Made by a program: the position numbers and the translations under genes
NCBI GenBank assembly: GCA_964396715.1
Contig: CAYNFQ010000001.1
Span: 62,001-126,000, forward strand
Length of the DNA: 64,000 bases
DNA from: CAYNFQ01 sp964396715
GTDB taxonomy: Bacteria; Patescibacteriota; Microgenomatia; Daviesbacterales; UBA10151
Direction: 5' to 3'
In this document: piece after piece, positions 9,656 to 19,494 of the stretch
Layout: each line of letters opens with the position of its first letter
Numbering within the stretch: position 1 is the stretch's first letter
The notes under the pieces: generated by a model
What the model saw: only the letters and a program-made list of their open reading frames with translations
The model's database searches: none
Told to the model about the DNA's origin: nothing

Positions 9656-11637
9656 TCATCCTTCAGCAAATTTTCCTGGGAATATTTTTTTTAATTGCTT
9701 CGATCTTGATGTTTACACTTCCCGCCTCTTATTTACTGGAGAAAGTGAGACATGGTTTAGATGATAACTTGGATAAATTTGTTATTTTTACGGTTTTTGG
9801 CTTGGTTGTTTTTACACTTTCCGCTTATGTTTTGGCTGCGCTTCAGTTAAGCTTTATAATGTATATCTTCCCGGTTTTAGGGTTTTGGTCTGTTTTTAAA
9901 TTTAGGCAAAATATTCTGCAAAGTCAGTTTAAAATTAAGCGGAAATTTATCTTTCTGGCTGTGCTAATAGTGGGAATAATGGGGATGGTGGCAGTCAATG
10001 CGCCTTCAGGCTTTCCCTACAAAGAGGGAATTTATTTCTACAGTTCACATGGTCATGACGGAGTTTGGCATTTAAGCTTAATGGAAGAAATGAAAAAAGA
10101 CACTTTCCCCTTTCAAAACCCGGAACTCTCAGGCACAAAATTACAAAATTATCATTTTTTCTCTGACCTTTTAATGTCGGAATTTTCAAGGATGTTTGTT
10201 TTTTCAAACCTCGATATTTATTTCCGCTTTATGCCGACAGTTTTCGCTGCTCTTTTAGGGTTATCCGTTTTTATTTTTGTCAGGGCTTGGAGTAAATCTG
10301 AAGTAGCCGGAATTTGGGCGATGATTTTTACATATTTTTCCGGAAGCTTTGGTTACCTTCTTTACATACCGACACACAAAAGTTTAGGCGGTGAATCCAT
10401 ATTCTGGGTCTCACAGACCCAATCGGTTTTAGGCAATCCCCCTCATGCTGCCGCTTTTATTATAGTGACTACATTTTTATTTTGTTTGTTTAAATACTTG
10501 AATTCCAAAAATATGTTTTTCTTTTTGTTATGCGCAATTTTAGGAGGAGCTGTGATTGGGTTTAAAGTATATGCCGGAGTTTTAATTTTAGGAGGACTTT
10601 TGGGGTTGGGAATTTTCGAATTCCTTTTTAAAAAAATTTACAAAAGCCTGTTTCTTTTTCTTACTACCCTGCTTATTGCTCTGGGAATTTATTTGCCAAA
10701 CAGCGCAAATTCGCAGGATTTTTTAATCTGGCAGCCATGGTGGTTTATCAGGACAATGGTGGTGGCGCCAGACCGTCTTAACTGGATAGACTTGGAACTG
10801 AGAAGACAAACATATATTGCTGAAAACAACTGGAAAAGGGTTATACAGCTGGAAGCGACAGCCTTTTTAATATTTTTAATAGGCAATTTGGGGATGAGAG
10901 TTTTGGGATTTTGGACGGTATATAAAAAGATCAGGGAAAATATATTTGGTAATTCTTTTAATTTATTTTTCTTGATGATTACAACTGTATCATTTTTTAT
11001 TCCGGTATTTTTCCTACAAAAAGGGGTGGCTTGGAATGTGATTCAATTTAACCAATATTTCCTACTTCTATTCGGTTTTTTGTCAGCGGTTGCTGTAGCG
11101 GAAATTATGAAAAAAATGAGATCCGGCTATTTAAGATTAATTTTATCCGCGCTGATAATTTTTCTGGCAGTGCCAACACAAGCAGGACTGCTTTGGCAGT
11201 TTTATTCGAATAAGCCTCTCTCCAAAATTTCATACGATGAAATTAAGGCATTAAATTTTTTAAAAAGACAAAAAGAAGGTATTATTTTAGTGGCCCCTTT
11301 TAACAAATACGAAAGGGATAAGTATAAAGATCCGCCAATTCCCATATACGCCTGGTATGACACGGGATATGTGGCGGCTGTTTCCGGCAAGCAAACTCTG
11401 CTTTCAGATGAGGAGCAGGTTAATATCATGGGTTATGATGTCGCTACTGTTTTGCAAGATAGGATGGAAGCTTTTCAAACAACCGATTATAATTTAATTA
11501 ACCAATTTCTTAAAAAATATAATATTGATTATGTCTATCTTGCCTGGGATCAAAAATTTGCAACGGATTCTGCTACCATGAATATGGATCTGATTTTTGA
11601 AAATAAGGATTCTAAAGTTTTTAAGGTCAAAAGATGA
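9652..11637 (+). CDS. GT-C-like membrane protein, paralog of the C-half of the upstream fusion
   Basis: A 661-residue polytopic protein. Shared with the upstream gene's C-terminal module, in order: HDGVWHLSL (135-143), a QNYHFFSDLL block, YFSGSFGYL, LGGESIFW, GFKVYAGVLIL, WWFIRTMVVAPDR, FLIFLIGNLGMR, WNVIQFNQYFL and a soluble tail with KRQKEGIIL. It has no deacetylase-like part and starts directly with a membrane helix. The acidic residue in HDG, facing outward, is the likely GT-C catalytic base by analogy. I do not recognise a named family; the function is inferred from topology and context. It overlaps both neighbours by 4 bases (ATGA). Confidence 0.65.
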   Translation: MIILQQIFLGIFFLIASILMFTLPASYLLEKVRHGLDDNLDKFVIFTVFGLVVFTLSAYVLAALQLSFIMYIFPVLGFWSVFKFRQNILQSQFKIKRKFIFLAVLIVGIMGMVAVNAPSGFPYKEGIYFYSSHGHDGVWHLSLMEEMKKDTFPFQNPELSGTKLQNYHFFSDLLMSEFSRMFVFSNLDIYFRFMPTVFAALLGLSVFIFVRAWSKSEVAGIWAMIFTYFSGSFGYLLYIPTHKSLGGESIFWVSQTQSVLGNPPHAAAFIIVTTFLFCLFKYLNSKNMFFFLLCAILGGAVIGFKVYAGVLILGGLLGLGIFEFLFKKIYKSLFLFLTTLLIALGIYLPNSANSQDFLIWQPWWFIRTMVVAPDRLNWIDLELRRQTYIAENNWKRVIQLEATAFLIFLIGNLGMRVLGFWTVYKKIRENIFGNSFNLFFLMITTVSFFIPVFFLQKGVAWNVIQFNQYFLLLFGFLSAVAVAEIMKKMRSGYLRLILSALIIFLAVPTQAGLLWQFYSNKPLSKISYDEIKALNFLKRQKEGIILVAPFNKYERDKYKDPPIPIYAWYDTGYVAAVSGKQTLLSDEEQVNIMGYDVATVLQDRMEAFQTTDYNLINQFLKKYNIDYVYLAWDQKFATDSATMNMDLIFENKDSKVFKVKR

Positions 11638-13253
11638 GATTATCCGATAAATTTATCTTAATAATTATCTTAATTTTAGGACTGGTTCTTAGGGGTATAG
11701 ATATTAATAATAATCCGCCTGCTCTTTACGGGGATGAGCTGACCATTACTTTGGATTCATATTCATTACTTAAAAGCGGCCAAGATCAGCTGGGTAACCC
11801 TTATCCTTTGACATTTCAGATGGGGGCAGGCAGGCCTGCCGGATATGTTTACGTATCCATACCATTTGTGGCAATCTTTGGTCCTGATGCATTGGGAGTT
11901 AGGATGCTCTCAATATTATCAGGGCTGGGGATTATTTTATTGCTTTACTCATTGGGCAAAAGACTATTTTCGGAAAAAGCAGGGTTGGCTGTTGCCTTTT
12001 TAACAGCTGTTTCACCTTGGGATATCTCTTTAAGCAGGGGAGGTTTTGAGGCCCATTTTGCCCTTTTTCTGGCTCTTTTGGGATTATTTTTATTGATGAA
12101 AGCTAAAGAGCACCCCCTGCTTTATATTTTTTCCGCTTTGAGTTTTGGTGCTACTTTACACACATATCCTACGTATAAGGTCAGTCTACTGTTATTTTTA
12201 CCCTTAATGTTTTGGTATGAAGGTGGGATGAAAAGAATTATTCAAAATAAATATTTCTCAGTAGCAACCGTGACGTTTATTGTCTTGAGTGCATTAGCTT
12301 TTAGTCAAACTTTCATCGGGGGGTCTGAAAAGCGGTTTTCTGATATAAATATTTTTTCACAGGGTCAGCTGAAAGATGCAATTGAGCAAAAAATAAATCT
12401 TGAAAGGACTATTACAAAAACGCCCCCAGAACTTTCCAGATATTTTCACAATAAGGGAGTTGAATATACAAAAGTATTTATTGAAAATTACCTGCAAAAC
12501 TTTTCAATGGACTTTTTAGTACTGCACGGCGACAGGAATCCCCGCCACAACATGGCCACCATGGGGCAGATCTATTTTGCGGATATCATTCTGATGTTTG
12601 TGGGGCTGTTGGCTTTTTGGGGCAGATACAAAAAAGTTTTGCTTTTTTTTATTCTGTGGATAATCCTATCCCCAATTCCGACAGCAATGATTGATTTACC
12701 GCACGCCCTAAGATCCTCTTTTATGCTGCTCCCGCTTTTGCTACTTTCTGCCTTGGGGTTATTGGCAGTTCTAAACCAAAAAAAGAAGATTTTACTTTTT
12801 TTAATTTTTACAGTTTTCATAATACAATTTGCATTCTTTATACAAAAACTTTATTTTCTCTCTCCAAATGAATATAGTAATTTCTGGTCATATTCGGCGC
12901 GTATTGCATCGGAAATTGCTATAGAAAACAAAGATAAATTTAACTACATATTATTATCAGACAAAATCAATGACATAGAATTTGCTTATCCTGTTTACGG
13001 GAAAATAGATCCTCAAGCAGTTATTTCTCAAAATAAAAACAAACAACTTCTGCAAAACTTACCTTTTAAAAAATTTGATAATGTATACATTGGCTATATT
13101 CCGGATGAAGATGTTCAAAAATTTTCCGAAAGCCTGGAGGGTCCGGTTTTATATATTGGCTCACCCGATTCCTCAAAGTACCTTAAAAATTATGAGACTA
13201 TCATAGGTAAAGACGGACTCCCGATTTTGGCAATTTCCAAAAAAGTAAATTAA
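11634..13253 (+). CDS. PMT/GT39-like membrane glycosyltransferase
   Basis: A 539-residue GT-C enzyme. The first outer loop has D34-E35 (YGDEL) followed by SYSLLKSGQDQLGNPYPL, the same signature as the six-gene array at 19487-28760. A later loop carries PHALR (356-360), a motif repeated in most of those paralogs. Such enzymes move a sugar from polyprenyl phosphate to a protein or glycan outside the cell. The last about 110 residues form a soluble tail. It overlaps the upstream gene by 4 bases. Its stop overlaps that of the opposite-strand YfhO gene by 4 bases, leaving no room for a separate terminator. Confidence 0.8.
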   Translation: MRLSDKFILIIILILGLVLRGIDINNNPPALYGDELTITLDSYSLLKSGQDQLGNPYPLTFQMGAGRPAGYVYVSIPFVAIFGPDALGVRMLSILSGLGIILLLYSLGKRLFSEKAGLAVAFLTAVSPWDISLSRGGFEAHFALFLALLGLFLLMKAKEHPLLYIFSALSFGATLHTYPTYKVSLLLFLPLMFWYEGGMKRIIQNKYFSVATVTFIVLSALAFSQTFIGGSEKRFSDINIFSQGQLKDAIEQKINLERTITKTPPELSRYFHNKGVEYTKVFIENYLQNFSMDFLVLHGDRNPRHNMATMGQIYFADIILMFVGLLAFWGRYKKVLLFFILWIILSPIPTAMIDLPHALRSSFMLLPLLLLSALGLLAVLNQKKKILLFLIFTVFIIQFAFFIQKLYFLSPNEYSNFWSYSARIASEIAIENKDKFNYILLSDKINDIEFAYPVYGKIDPQAVISQNKNKQLLQNLPFKKFDNVYIGYIPDEDVQKFSESLEGPVLYIGSPDSSKYLKNYETIIGKDGLPILAISKKVN

Positions 13254-15535
13254 AATTTTTGCATTTTTACCGCAGAAAGAGACATTAGGACAATTATTCC
13301 CAAAGTTGTCAGCGATATTTTTAATCCTAAATCAAAAGATTTTGGCCAATAGCTAAATATAACTTCATGCGATCCGGACGGGATTTTAACAGCTCTGAAA
13401 ATTAAATTAGCCTTGCTGATTTTGGTATTTTCTCCGTCCACTTCGGCTTTCCACCCATCTTCAAATTGGTCAGCCAATATAAGTAATTCTGCTTTTGCAG
13501 TTTCGGTACGGAGTACAATTTTATTGGGGGTATAACTTAAAATTTTAATTTTACCTTCACCGGAAACGTTCCCTATTAAAAGGTTGTCTGGTAAAAGTAT
13601 TGTTTTTCTTGGGTCAAAAGATTTATCAAGCATTATGGTTTCTTCGATTTCGCTTGTTTTTAGAATCCTTATGGAATTTGCAAAATATGCCCGTTCCTTG
13701 ACATTTGGATTTTCCAAAATAACAGTAGATCCATCCTGAAAAACTGGCTTGTAGCCGGCCTCTAAAAATTTGGAATTTATAAGATTGCCCCCAATATTAT
13801 TGTTTTTATCTCTTAAGATGCCGATAAAATACTTGACATTTGCTGAGTCTATAAAAGGAGAATTATATTTTTGTGAAAGTTCGGCATAACGGCTGGAATT
13901 GCCTGATCTTAAATCTCCCCCGTTTAAATAGTCCATAAATTTACCGTATTGGTTCAAATAGAGTGGATCATATCCCTCCAAAGACTGCAGGTTATAAGCA
14001 ATCCAGGTGTTGGGAGGAAGAACTTCTGCATGTTCCCTGCCTAGTCTGAAATTCCCTGAATTTTTTTGCAAGTATTCTATGGCAGGAGTGGTGGGAAATA
14101 TTAAATCTTTTGTAACAAAAGGATTAAACTTAAGAAAATATCTGCCAAGATCAAATACCAAAAAAATTAAGAGTACAATAAATATCAGACTATGTTTCTT
14201 CTTAAAAAGAAAAAAGATTATTAAATATAGTGTTATTAATAATGTAGGTAAGATGGAATTTCTGAAAGAGATGGAAAAATTGGAAAGAGCAGTTCCTAAT
14301 AAAATCCCAAAGATGGCCGCCCAAGACCAAACCACAGTTTTAAAAAATTTACCCTCTTCTTTGGCGGATATTATCTGATTAAGGGAAAGAGCGGCCAGTA
14401 CTGCAGTTGAAAATATTGACATAAAGAGTATCCTGCTTGCAAAAGATGAGGTGAAAAGAGGTATTTTAAGTTGGTAAATTGATGAAGATATGGGATTATC
14501 AAAAGTTAAAATTAGTGATAAGAATAAAGTTACTAAGAAAAATATGCTTGTGCTGTTTCTTTTTAAATAGATTACGGAGAATAAAATGAGGGGTAAAGTT
14601 AATGTTCCCACAAAGGAGCTGGTTTCGGAATAATTTAAAAACCCCCAGTAGTTACCTGTTACCGGGTTTCCAAAAAAGTCAGCTAGGGAAAATTTTAAGA
14701 GTTCTTTAAGAGGAAGCAAACCAAAATTTACTTCACTAGTATAGATTTCTGTAAGTCTGATAGATTTTCCCAGAAGATCAATACTTGGAAGTAATTGCAC
14801 AGCATTTAAAAATATCGTTATTATCAAAGCTAAACTTAATGGCAGGAATTTATTTATGCAGGAATAAATTGCTACAACCGCGAAAGAATATGTAGCAACT
14901 TGAGCATTGCCTGCAAGAATCAAAAGCGTTAAGGAGATTATTTCCAAAAATAGATATCTCAATTTTGAAGTTTGTAAATACAATTCTACTGAAAATAAAG
15001 AAAGCGGTAACCAGGCCATTGCATGAACTGCGGTACCCAATTCCACCCAGGTTGTCATAAGTCCGCCCAAAGCAAAGATAATTGATCCGCAAAATCGGGC
15101 AATTTTTGAGCTTGTCCATAAAGATAAGAGAAGATACATATTGATTGCGGCAAAAAGCGTTGATGAAAATACAAAGAAGCCCCAGCCTGTGTATTTGGGC
15201 AGAAGTAATAAAAGATTTAAAGGATAAAGAGCGGCCGAATGGTAGGTTGCCAAAAGCGGTGTGCCCATAAAAGAGTAAGGGTTCCAAAGAGGCCATTGTA
15301 AATTTTTGAACGCATCAATGCTTAAGTATTTCCATAAAAAGAATTGAGAAAAAACATCCGAAATTAAGGGGTTTTGTACAGGTATTTTATAGTAATCAAG
15401 CCAAGGCAGGTAGCTTCCAACCAGCAAATCTGCCGGAAAAGGAATTTTGCCAAATAAGAAAAATTTATAGTAAAGAAAAGAAATGATCACTGCCAAAAGC
15501 AGGATATAACGGTATCTGAAAAAGAATTTAGGCAT
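13250..15535 (-). CDS. YfhO-family membrane protein (GT-C-like)
   Basis: A 761-residue protein of the YfhO family (PF09586-like). In Firmicutes, YfhO-type proteins are linked to glycosylation of teichoic or lipoteichoic acids. The first outer loop has FPADLLVGSYLPWL (33-46), D60, then WPLWNPYSFMGTPLL (81-95), the family's conserved block, followed by YPLNLL. About a dozen membrane segments are followed by an outer domain (about 475-730) and a final membrane helix. It is the only minus-strand gene between two long plus-strand runs. A GGAAG ribosome site lies 8 bases before its ATG. Confidence 0.8.
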   Translation of the reverse strand: MPKFFFRYRYILLLAVIISFLYYKFFLFGKIPFPADLLVGSYLPWLDYYKIPVQNPLISDVFSQFFLWKYLSIDAFKNLQWPLWNPYSFMGTPLLATYHSAALYPLNLLLLLPKYTGWGFFVFSSTLFAAINMYLLLSLWTSSKIARFCGSIIFALGGLMTTWVELGTAVHAMAWLPLSLFSVELYLQTSKLRYLFLEIISLTLLILAGNAQVATYSFAVVAIYSCINKFLPLSLALIITIFLNAVQLLPSIDLLGKSIRLTEIYTSEVNFGLLPLKELLKFSLADFFGNPVTGNYWGFLNYSETSSFVGTLTLPLILFSVIYLKRNSTSIFFLVTLFLSLILTFDNPISSSIYQLKIPLFTSSFASRILFMSIFSTAVLAALSLNQIISAKEEGKFFKTVVWSWAAIFGILLGTALSNFSISFRNSILPTLLITLYLIIFFLFKKKHSLIFIVLLIFLVFDLGRYFLKFNPFVTKDLIFPTTPAIEYLQKNSGNFRLGREHAEVLPPNTWIAYNLQSLEGYDPLYLNQYGKFMDYLNGGDLRSGNSSRYAELSQKYNSPFIDSANVKYFIGILRDKNNNIGGNLINSKFLEAGYKPVFQDGSTVILENPNVKERAYFANSIRILKTSEIEETIMLDKSFDPRKTILLPDNLLIGNVSGEGKIKILSYTPNKIVLRTETAKAELLILADQFEDGWKAEVDGENTKISKANLIFRAVKIPSGSHEVIFSYWPKSFDLGLKISLTTLGIIVLMSLSAVKMQKF

Positions 15536-15548
15536 AAGTTCAACTTCC

Positions 15549-15557
15549 AGTATAGCA
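15549..15557 (-). promoter_or_regulatory. Possible extended -10 (TGCTATACT) for the YfhO gene
   Basis: On the minus strand TGCTATACT matches the TGnTAtaaT extended -10 form and lies 13 bases before the ATG at 15535. I see no good -35. The ribosome site GGAAG starts right after it, so a transcript from here would have a very short leader. The call is weak. Confidence 0.25.
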
Positions 15558-15599
15558 AAAGCATTTTACTTATTTGGTTGATCTTGGTACCATTTAAAC

Positions 15600-16490
15600 A
15601 TGGTCAAGATTTCGGTGGTTATCAATACCCTAAATGAAGAAAAAAATATTCAAAGGGCTATTGGATCTGTTGGGTGGGCGGATGAAATTGTTGTTTGTGA
15701 TATGGACTCTGAAGATCAAACACGGGAAATTGCAGAAAAATCGGGTGCGAAGGTTTTTTTATGCAAAAGGCAAGGTTTTGTTGAACCAGCCAGAAATTTT
15801 GCCATATCAAAAGCCACAGGGAATTGGATACTAATTCTAGATGCCGATGAAGAAATCCCAGAAAGTTTAGCCAAAAGATTAAAAGAGTTGGTATCTAAGC
15901 AAATAACTTCAGATTATATAGAAATTCCCAGAAAAAATATTATTTTCAGCAGGTGGATGAGCGCATCAGGTTGGTGGCCGGATTATCAGATTAGATTTTT
16001 CAAAAAAGGTGCTGTTGTCTGGAATAGCAAAATTCATAGCAAGCCTAAGTTTAAAGGCATGGGCCTAAAACTTCCTGCAGAGGAAAAATTGGCTATCGTT
16101 CATCATAATTATCAAACTATTTGGCAATTTATTGAAAGGATGAATCGCTATACAACAATTGAGGCGGAACAGTTATTAAAAGATGGATATCAATTTAAGT
16201 GGACAGATTTATTTCAAAAACCTCTTGATGAATTTTTATCCAGATTTTTTGCCAACAAAGGATATCAGGATAGTTTACATGGTTTTGCATTAAGCTTGCT
16301 GCAGGCATTTGCATTTTTTACTACTTATCTAAAAGTATGGCAGTTTCAGGGGTTTCAAGAAAACAAAATCACACTTTCAGAAGTAGAGCAGGAAAAGAAA
16401 AAAGGAGGGTATGCAATTGATTACTGGATGAAACAGGTTAAAAAATCGACAAATCCGTTTAAAGGTTTTTTTAAGAATTTGATCCATTGA
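15600..16490 (+). CDS. GT2 glycosyltransferase (WaaE/KdtX-like)
   Basis: A 296-residue cytoplasmic GT-A enzyme. It opens with VVINTLNEEKNI (6-17), then ADEIVVCDMDSED (27-39), and has the metal-binding D81-A-D83-E84 with a further E85. A WWPDYQIRFFKK stretch and a C-terminal amphipathic helix for membrane association follow. It resembles the WaaE/KdtX-type GT2 branch that adds hexoses to lipid-linked acceptors. It heads the long plus-strand run and is followed after 19 bases by a second GT2 of the same type. The divergent gap to the YfhO gene is 64 bases. Confidence 0.85.
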   Translation: MVKISVVINTLNEEKNIQRAIGSVGWADEIVVCDMDSEDQTREIAEKSGAKVFLCKRQGFVEPARNFAISKATGNWILILDADEEIPESLAKRLKELVSKQITSDYIEIPRKNIIFSRWMSASGWWPDYQIRFFKKGAVVWNSKIHSKPKFKGMGLKLPAEEKLAIVHHNYQTIWQFIERMNRYTTIEAEQLLKDGYQFKWTDLFQKPLDEFLSRFFANKGYQDSLHGFALSLLQAFAFFTTYLKVWQFQGFQENKITLSEVEQEKKKGGYAIDYWMKQVKKSTNPFKGFFKNLIH

Positions 16491-16509
16491 TTTAAATCAT
16501 TAAAACAAA

Positions 16510-17310
16510 ATGTTAAGTGTAATAGTTATCACCAAAAACGAACAAGACAGAATAAGGGTTTGCCTGGAATCTGTTAAATGGGCTGATGAAATTGTTGTTG
16601 TGGATAATGGCTCAGTTGATAAAACGCTAGATTTGGCCAAAAAATACACGGATAAAATTTTTACATTTGATGATTTGGATTTTGCCTCACTTAGAAATAG
16701 GGGAATGGAGAAGGCGAGGGGAGATTGGGTATTGTATGTTGATTCTGATGAAAGAGTACTGGCCTCGCTCAAAGAAGAAATTGAAAGTTTAATGCAAAAA
16801 GATCAATTCAGCGCCTATGCAATATCCAGAAAAAATGTGATTTTAGGAGAGGAAGTAAGTTATGGTCCCTACAAAAAAGATTGGGTTGTCAGGCTTTTTC
16901 AAAAAAAGAATTTTGAGCTCTGGAGCGGTCAAGTGCATGAATCCGCCCATTTCAAAGGAAAACTTGGATACACGAAGAATCTTCTTCTTCATTTAACTCA
17001 TCGTGATATTGACCAGATAGTTTTAAAAAGTCTGGAGTGGTCCAAAATTGACGCAAAGTTAAGACATGATAGTAATCACCCAAAAATGTCCGGTTGGAGA
17101 TTTTTAAGGATTCTGCTTAGTGAGTTTTTTAATCAGGGAATTAAAAGGGGTGGCTTTTTCAATGGAACAGTTGGGATTGTAGATTCAACGTTACAAGTCT
17201 TCAGTTTATTTATTACCTTTGTCAGGCTTTGGCAAATGCAGCAGGAGAAACCGATGGATAAAATTTATGAGGAAATTGATAACAATTTGATAGAAAACGG
17301 ATTCAAATGA
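16510..17310 (+). CDS. GT2 glycosyltransferase (WaaE/KdtX-like), second copy
   Basis: A 266-residue paralog of the upstream GT2. It opens VIVITKNEQDRI (4-15), then ADEIVVVDNGSVD (25-37), with D78-S-D80-E81 as the metal site. The acceptor-side block SGQVHESAHFKG is close to the KDVHEQAQVSG block of the GT2 at 28757, so those two may use related acceptors. It overlaps the next gene by 4 bases. It probably acts at the cytoplasmic face on a lipid-linked intermediate. Confidence 0.85.
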   Translation: MLSVIVITKNEQDRIRVCLESVKWADEIVVVDNGSVDKTLDLAKKYTDKIFTFDDLDFASLRNRGMEKARGDWVLYVDSDERVLASLKEEIESLMQKDQFSAYAISRKNVILGEEVSYGPYKKDWVVRLFQKKNFELWSGQVHESAHFKGKLGYTKNLLLHLTHRDIDQIVLKSLEWSKIDAKLRHDSNHPKMSGWRFLRILLSEFFNQGIKRGGFFNGTVGIVDSTLQVFSLFITFVRLWQMQQEKPMDKIYEEIDNNLIENGFK

Positions 17311-18374
17311 AAATAGCAATTTACTCTCCTTATTTAGATACCCTGGGTGGGGGAGAAAGGTATATTGCAGCAATTGCTGAAATCCTGTCTAAAAAACATA
17401 GTGTAGATTTATTTTTTGATAATCACCTGCAATCTTTCGGCATAGACATTCTCAAGAAACAGCTTTCGGAGAGATTCAATTTAGACCTTTCAAAAGTTAA
17501 TGCAATAAAAGCACCAATAGGGACGACTTCCAGTATTTTTCAAAGACTACTTTTCTTAAGAAGATATGATTTATTGATTTATTTAACAGACGGGAGTCTT
17601 TTTTTATCAACTGCCAAAAAGAACATTTTACATATTCAGTCTCCCCTGCCAGGGCCTAAAAGCTTTTGGGGTAGAATAAAACTTAAGAGTTGGGATGTCA
17701 TAATTTATAATTCCCAGTTTACAAAGACAAATTCTTATAAAAATTGGCCAATTTCATCATCAATTGTTTATCCTCCGGTTGATGTCAAAAAAATTAAACC
17801 CCTGAAGAAGAAAAATTATATATTATCGGTAGGAAGGTTTTTTGGGTATTTAAAAGACAAAAAACAAGAAGTTTTGATTGAAGTTTTCAAGGACCTTTAC
17901 GATACAAATGAGATAAAGAATTGGAGTTTACATTTGGCAGGAGCTGCCTCGAAGGGAGATAAACCTTACCTTAATGAGTTACAGAGTTTGGCTAAGGGTT
18001 TTCCAATTTATTTTTATCCTAATTTAGAATTTGAGGAATTAGTTAAATTATACGGGCAATCAAGTATTTACTGGCACGCTTCCGGATATAAAGAAGATGA
18101 TCCCACCAGGATGGAACATTTTGGCATCAGTACGGTTGAAGCAATGGCAGGAGGTTGTGTTCCGGTCGTTATTAAAAAAGGCGGACAAGTAGAGATAGTA
18201 AGAGATGGAAAGTGTGGTTTTTTGTGGGACAGCGTAGATCAGTTAAAGGACTTTACTGTAAAATTAATTATTGATGAAAGACTGAGGGGAAAAATGGCAA
18301 ATGTTGCTATTTTGGAAGCTGCTCGGTTTTCCAAAGATAAATTCAGAGATAGTATTTTAAAAATTATCAAATAA
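17307..18374 (+). CDS. GT4 glycosyltransferase (GT-B fold)
   Basis: A 355-residue retaining glycosyltransferase. The N-terminal domain opens IYSPYLDTLGGGERY, with the glycine-rich loop of GT4 enzymes. The C-terminal domain contains ILSVGRFF and the E-x7-E donor-binding motif E270-HFGISTV-E278, followed by AMAGGCVPVV. The loop YKEDDPTRMEHFG resembles that of ALG11/ALG2-type mannosyltransferases, so mannose transfer is possible but not shown. It overlaps the upstream GT2 by 4 bases and is followed by a membrane mannosyltransferase-like gene after 1 base. Confidence 0.85.
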   Translation: MKIAIYSPYLDTLGGGERYIAAIAEILSKKHSVDLFFDNHLQSFGIDILKKQLSERFNLDLSKVNAIKAPIGTTSSIFQRLLFLRRYDLLIYLTDGSLFLSTAKKNILHIQSPLPGPKSFWGRIKLKSWDVIIYNSQFTKTNSYKNWPISSSIVYPPVDVKKIKPLKKKNYILSVGRFFGYLKDKKQEVLIEVFKDLYDTNEIKNWSLHLAGAASKGDKPYLNELQSLAKGFPIYFYPNLEFEELVKLYGQSSIYWHASGYKEDDPTRMEHFGISTVEAMAGGCVPVVIKKGGQVEIVRDGKCGFLWDSVDQLKDFTVKLIIDERLRGKMANVAILEAARFSKDKFRDSILKIIK

Positions 18375-18375
18375 T

Positions 18376-19494
18376 ATGAAGAAAATTTGGATAATTTTAA
18401 CTGTAGCAATAGCATTGAGAATATTTTTATCCTTTGCCACACTTCATCCCGATATTGTCTCGCTCATGGAGGGAGGGAAGGTTTTAACAAGGGGGCATAT
18501 TTTAGATCTGTATGATTATAGTTCGGATAAAATTGTTTTTAATTATCCACCGTCAATTTATTGGTATTTCGGCTTATTAAACTTCCTTTTCAGCTCTTTG
18601 GGGTTTTTAAAACTGCCTTATATAATTTTTGATATTGCAATAGCAACACTTCTTTCCAAAATGGCTGGTCCGAAAAAATCAATGGCCGCATTTGCATTAT
18701 GGTTGTTTAATCCGGTAAGCATTTACGCAACTTACATGATGGGACAGTTTGATATTATCCCCACTTTTTTCTCTGTACTTTCAATATATTTGGCTTTCAA
18801 AACTAGATTGAGCTGGTCTGCTTTTGCTTTAGGGATGGGTATTGCATTTAAGCTATACCCCCTGTTTTTAGTTGTTCCTTTAATCCTTTTGGGAAAAGGT
18901 TTTTGGACTAAAGTTAAGCTGGTAATCTTTGCCCTGATACCTTATTTAGTTTCTGTTTTGCCATACATTCAATCATCCAGTTTTAGATCACAGGCTTTAT
19001 TTGCCAATCAGAGTTCAAAAAGTTTATATGCTGCAATCCCCGTTTCAGGAGGGGAGGCTATCTTGCTGTTTCCTTTGTTTCTGCTGCTTTTTTATCTTTA
19101 TATTTGGAACAGGCAAAACAGTACAATGAATTTATGGAAAGTTTTCTTAATACCATTGCTTTTATTTTTTATTCTTACACACTACCATCCACAGTGGCTA
19201 ATATGGGTAATACCATTTTTAATTTTGGGTTTGGTAATTAACAATTTTCAAAACTTATATTTATACGTTTTGATTTTGGGAAGCTGGTTTTTCTCCCTTT
19301 TCTTTTTTGATTCTTCTTTGACGTTAGGAATGCTTGCTCCTCTTTTTCCTGCCTTAAGGGAAATTCCCGATATCTGGACAATTTTGGGTATTGGCGTAGA
19401 TTACAATTTGGCAAGGAGTATTTTACAAACAGTTTTTGCTTCAGCTTCTTTCTACCTTATTTATACTTATTTTCCAAAGAAAGAAAATGCTTAA
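18376..19494 (+). CDS. GPI18-like GT-C membrane mannosyltransferase
   Basis: A 372-residue polytopic protein of the type annotated as 'mannosyltransferase related to Gpi18' (COG5542). Seen: an outer-loop acid at H24-P-D26, then FNYPPSIYWYFG, NPVSIYATYMMGQFDIIPTFF, GIAFKLYPLFLVVPL and HYHPQWLIWVIPF, which follow the order seen in PIG-M/GPI18-like GT-C enzymes. The likely donor is polyprenyl-phosphate mannose. It overlaps the downstream gene by 8 bases if that gene starts at its second Met. Specificity is inferred from family resemblance only. Confidence 0.75.
   Translation: MKKIWIILTVAIALRIFLSFATLHPDIVSLMEGGKVLTRGHILDLYDYSSDKIVFNYPPSIYWYFGLLNFLFSSLGFLKLPYIIFDIAIATLLSKMAGPKKSMAAFALWLFNPVSIYATYMMGQFDIIPTFFSVLSIYLAFKTRLSWSAFALGMGIAFKLYPLFLVVPLILLGKGFWTKVKLVIFALIPYLVSVLPYIQSSSFRSQALFANQSSKSLYAAIPVSGGEAILLFPLFLLLFYLYIWNRQNSTMNLWKVFLIPLLLFFILTHYHPQWLIWVIPFLILGLVINNFQNLYLYVLILGSWFFSLFFFDSSLTLGMLAPLFPALREIPDIWTILGIGVDYNLARSILQTVFASASFYLIYTYFPKKENA

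Noticed and set aside
19436..19487. Upstream start for PMT array member 1
   Set aside because: It would overlap the previous gene by 59 bases and adds residues absent from the paralogs; the ATG at 19487 begins the first helix as in the other members.
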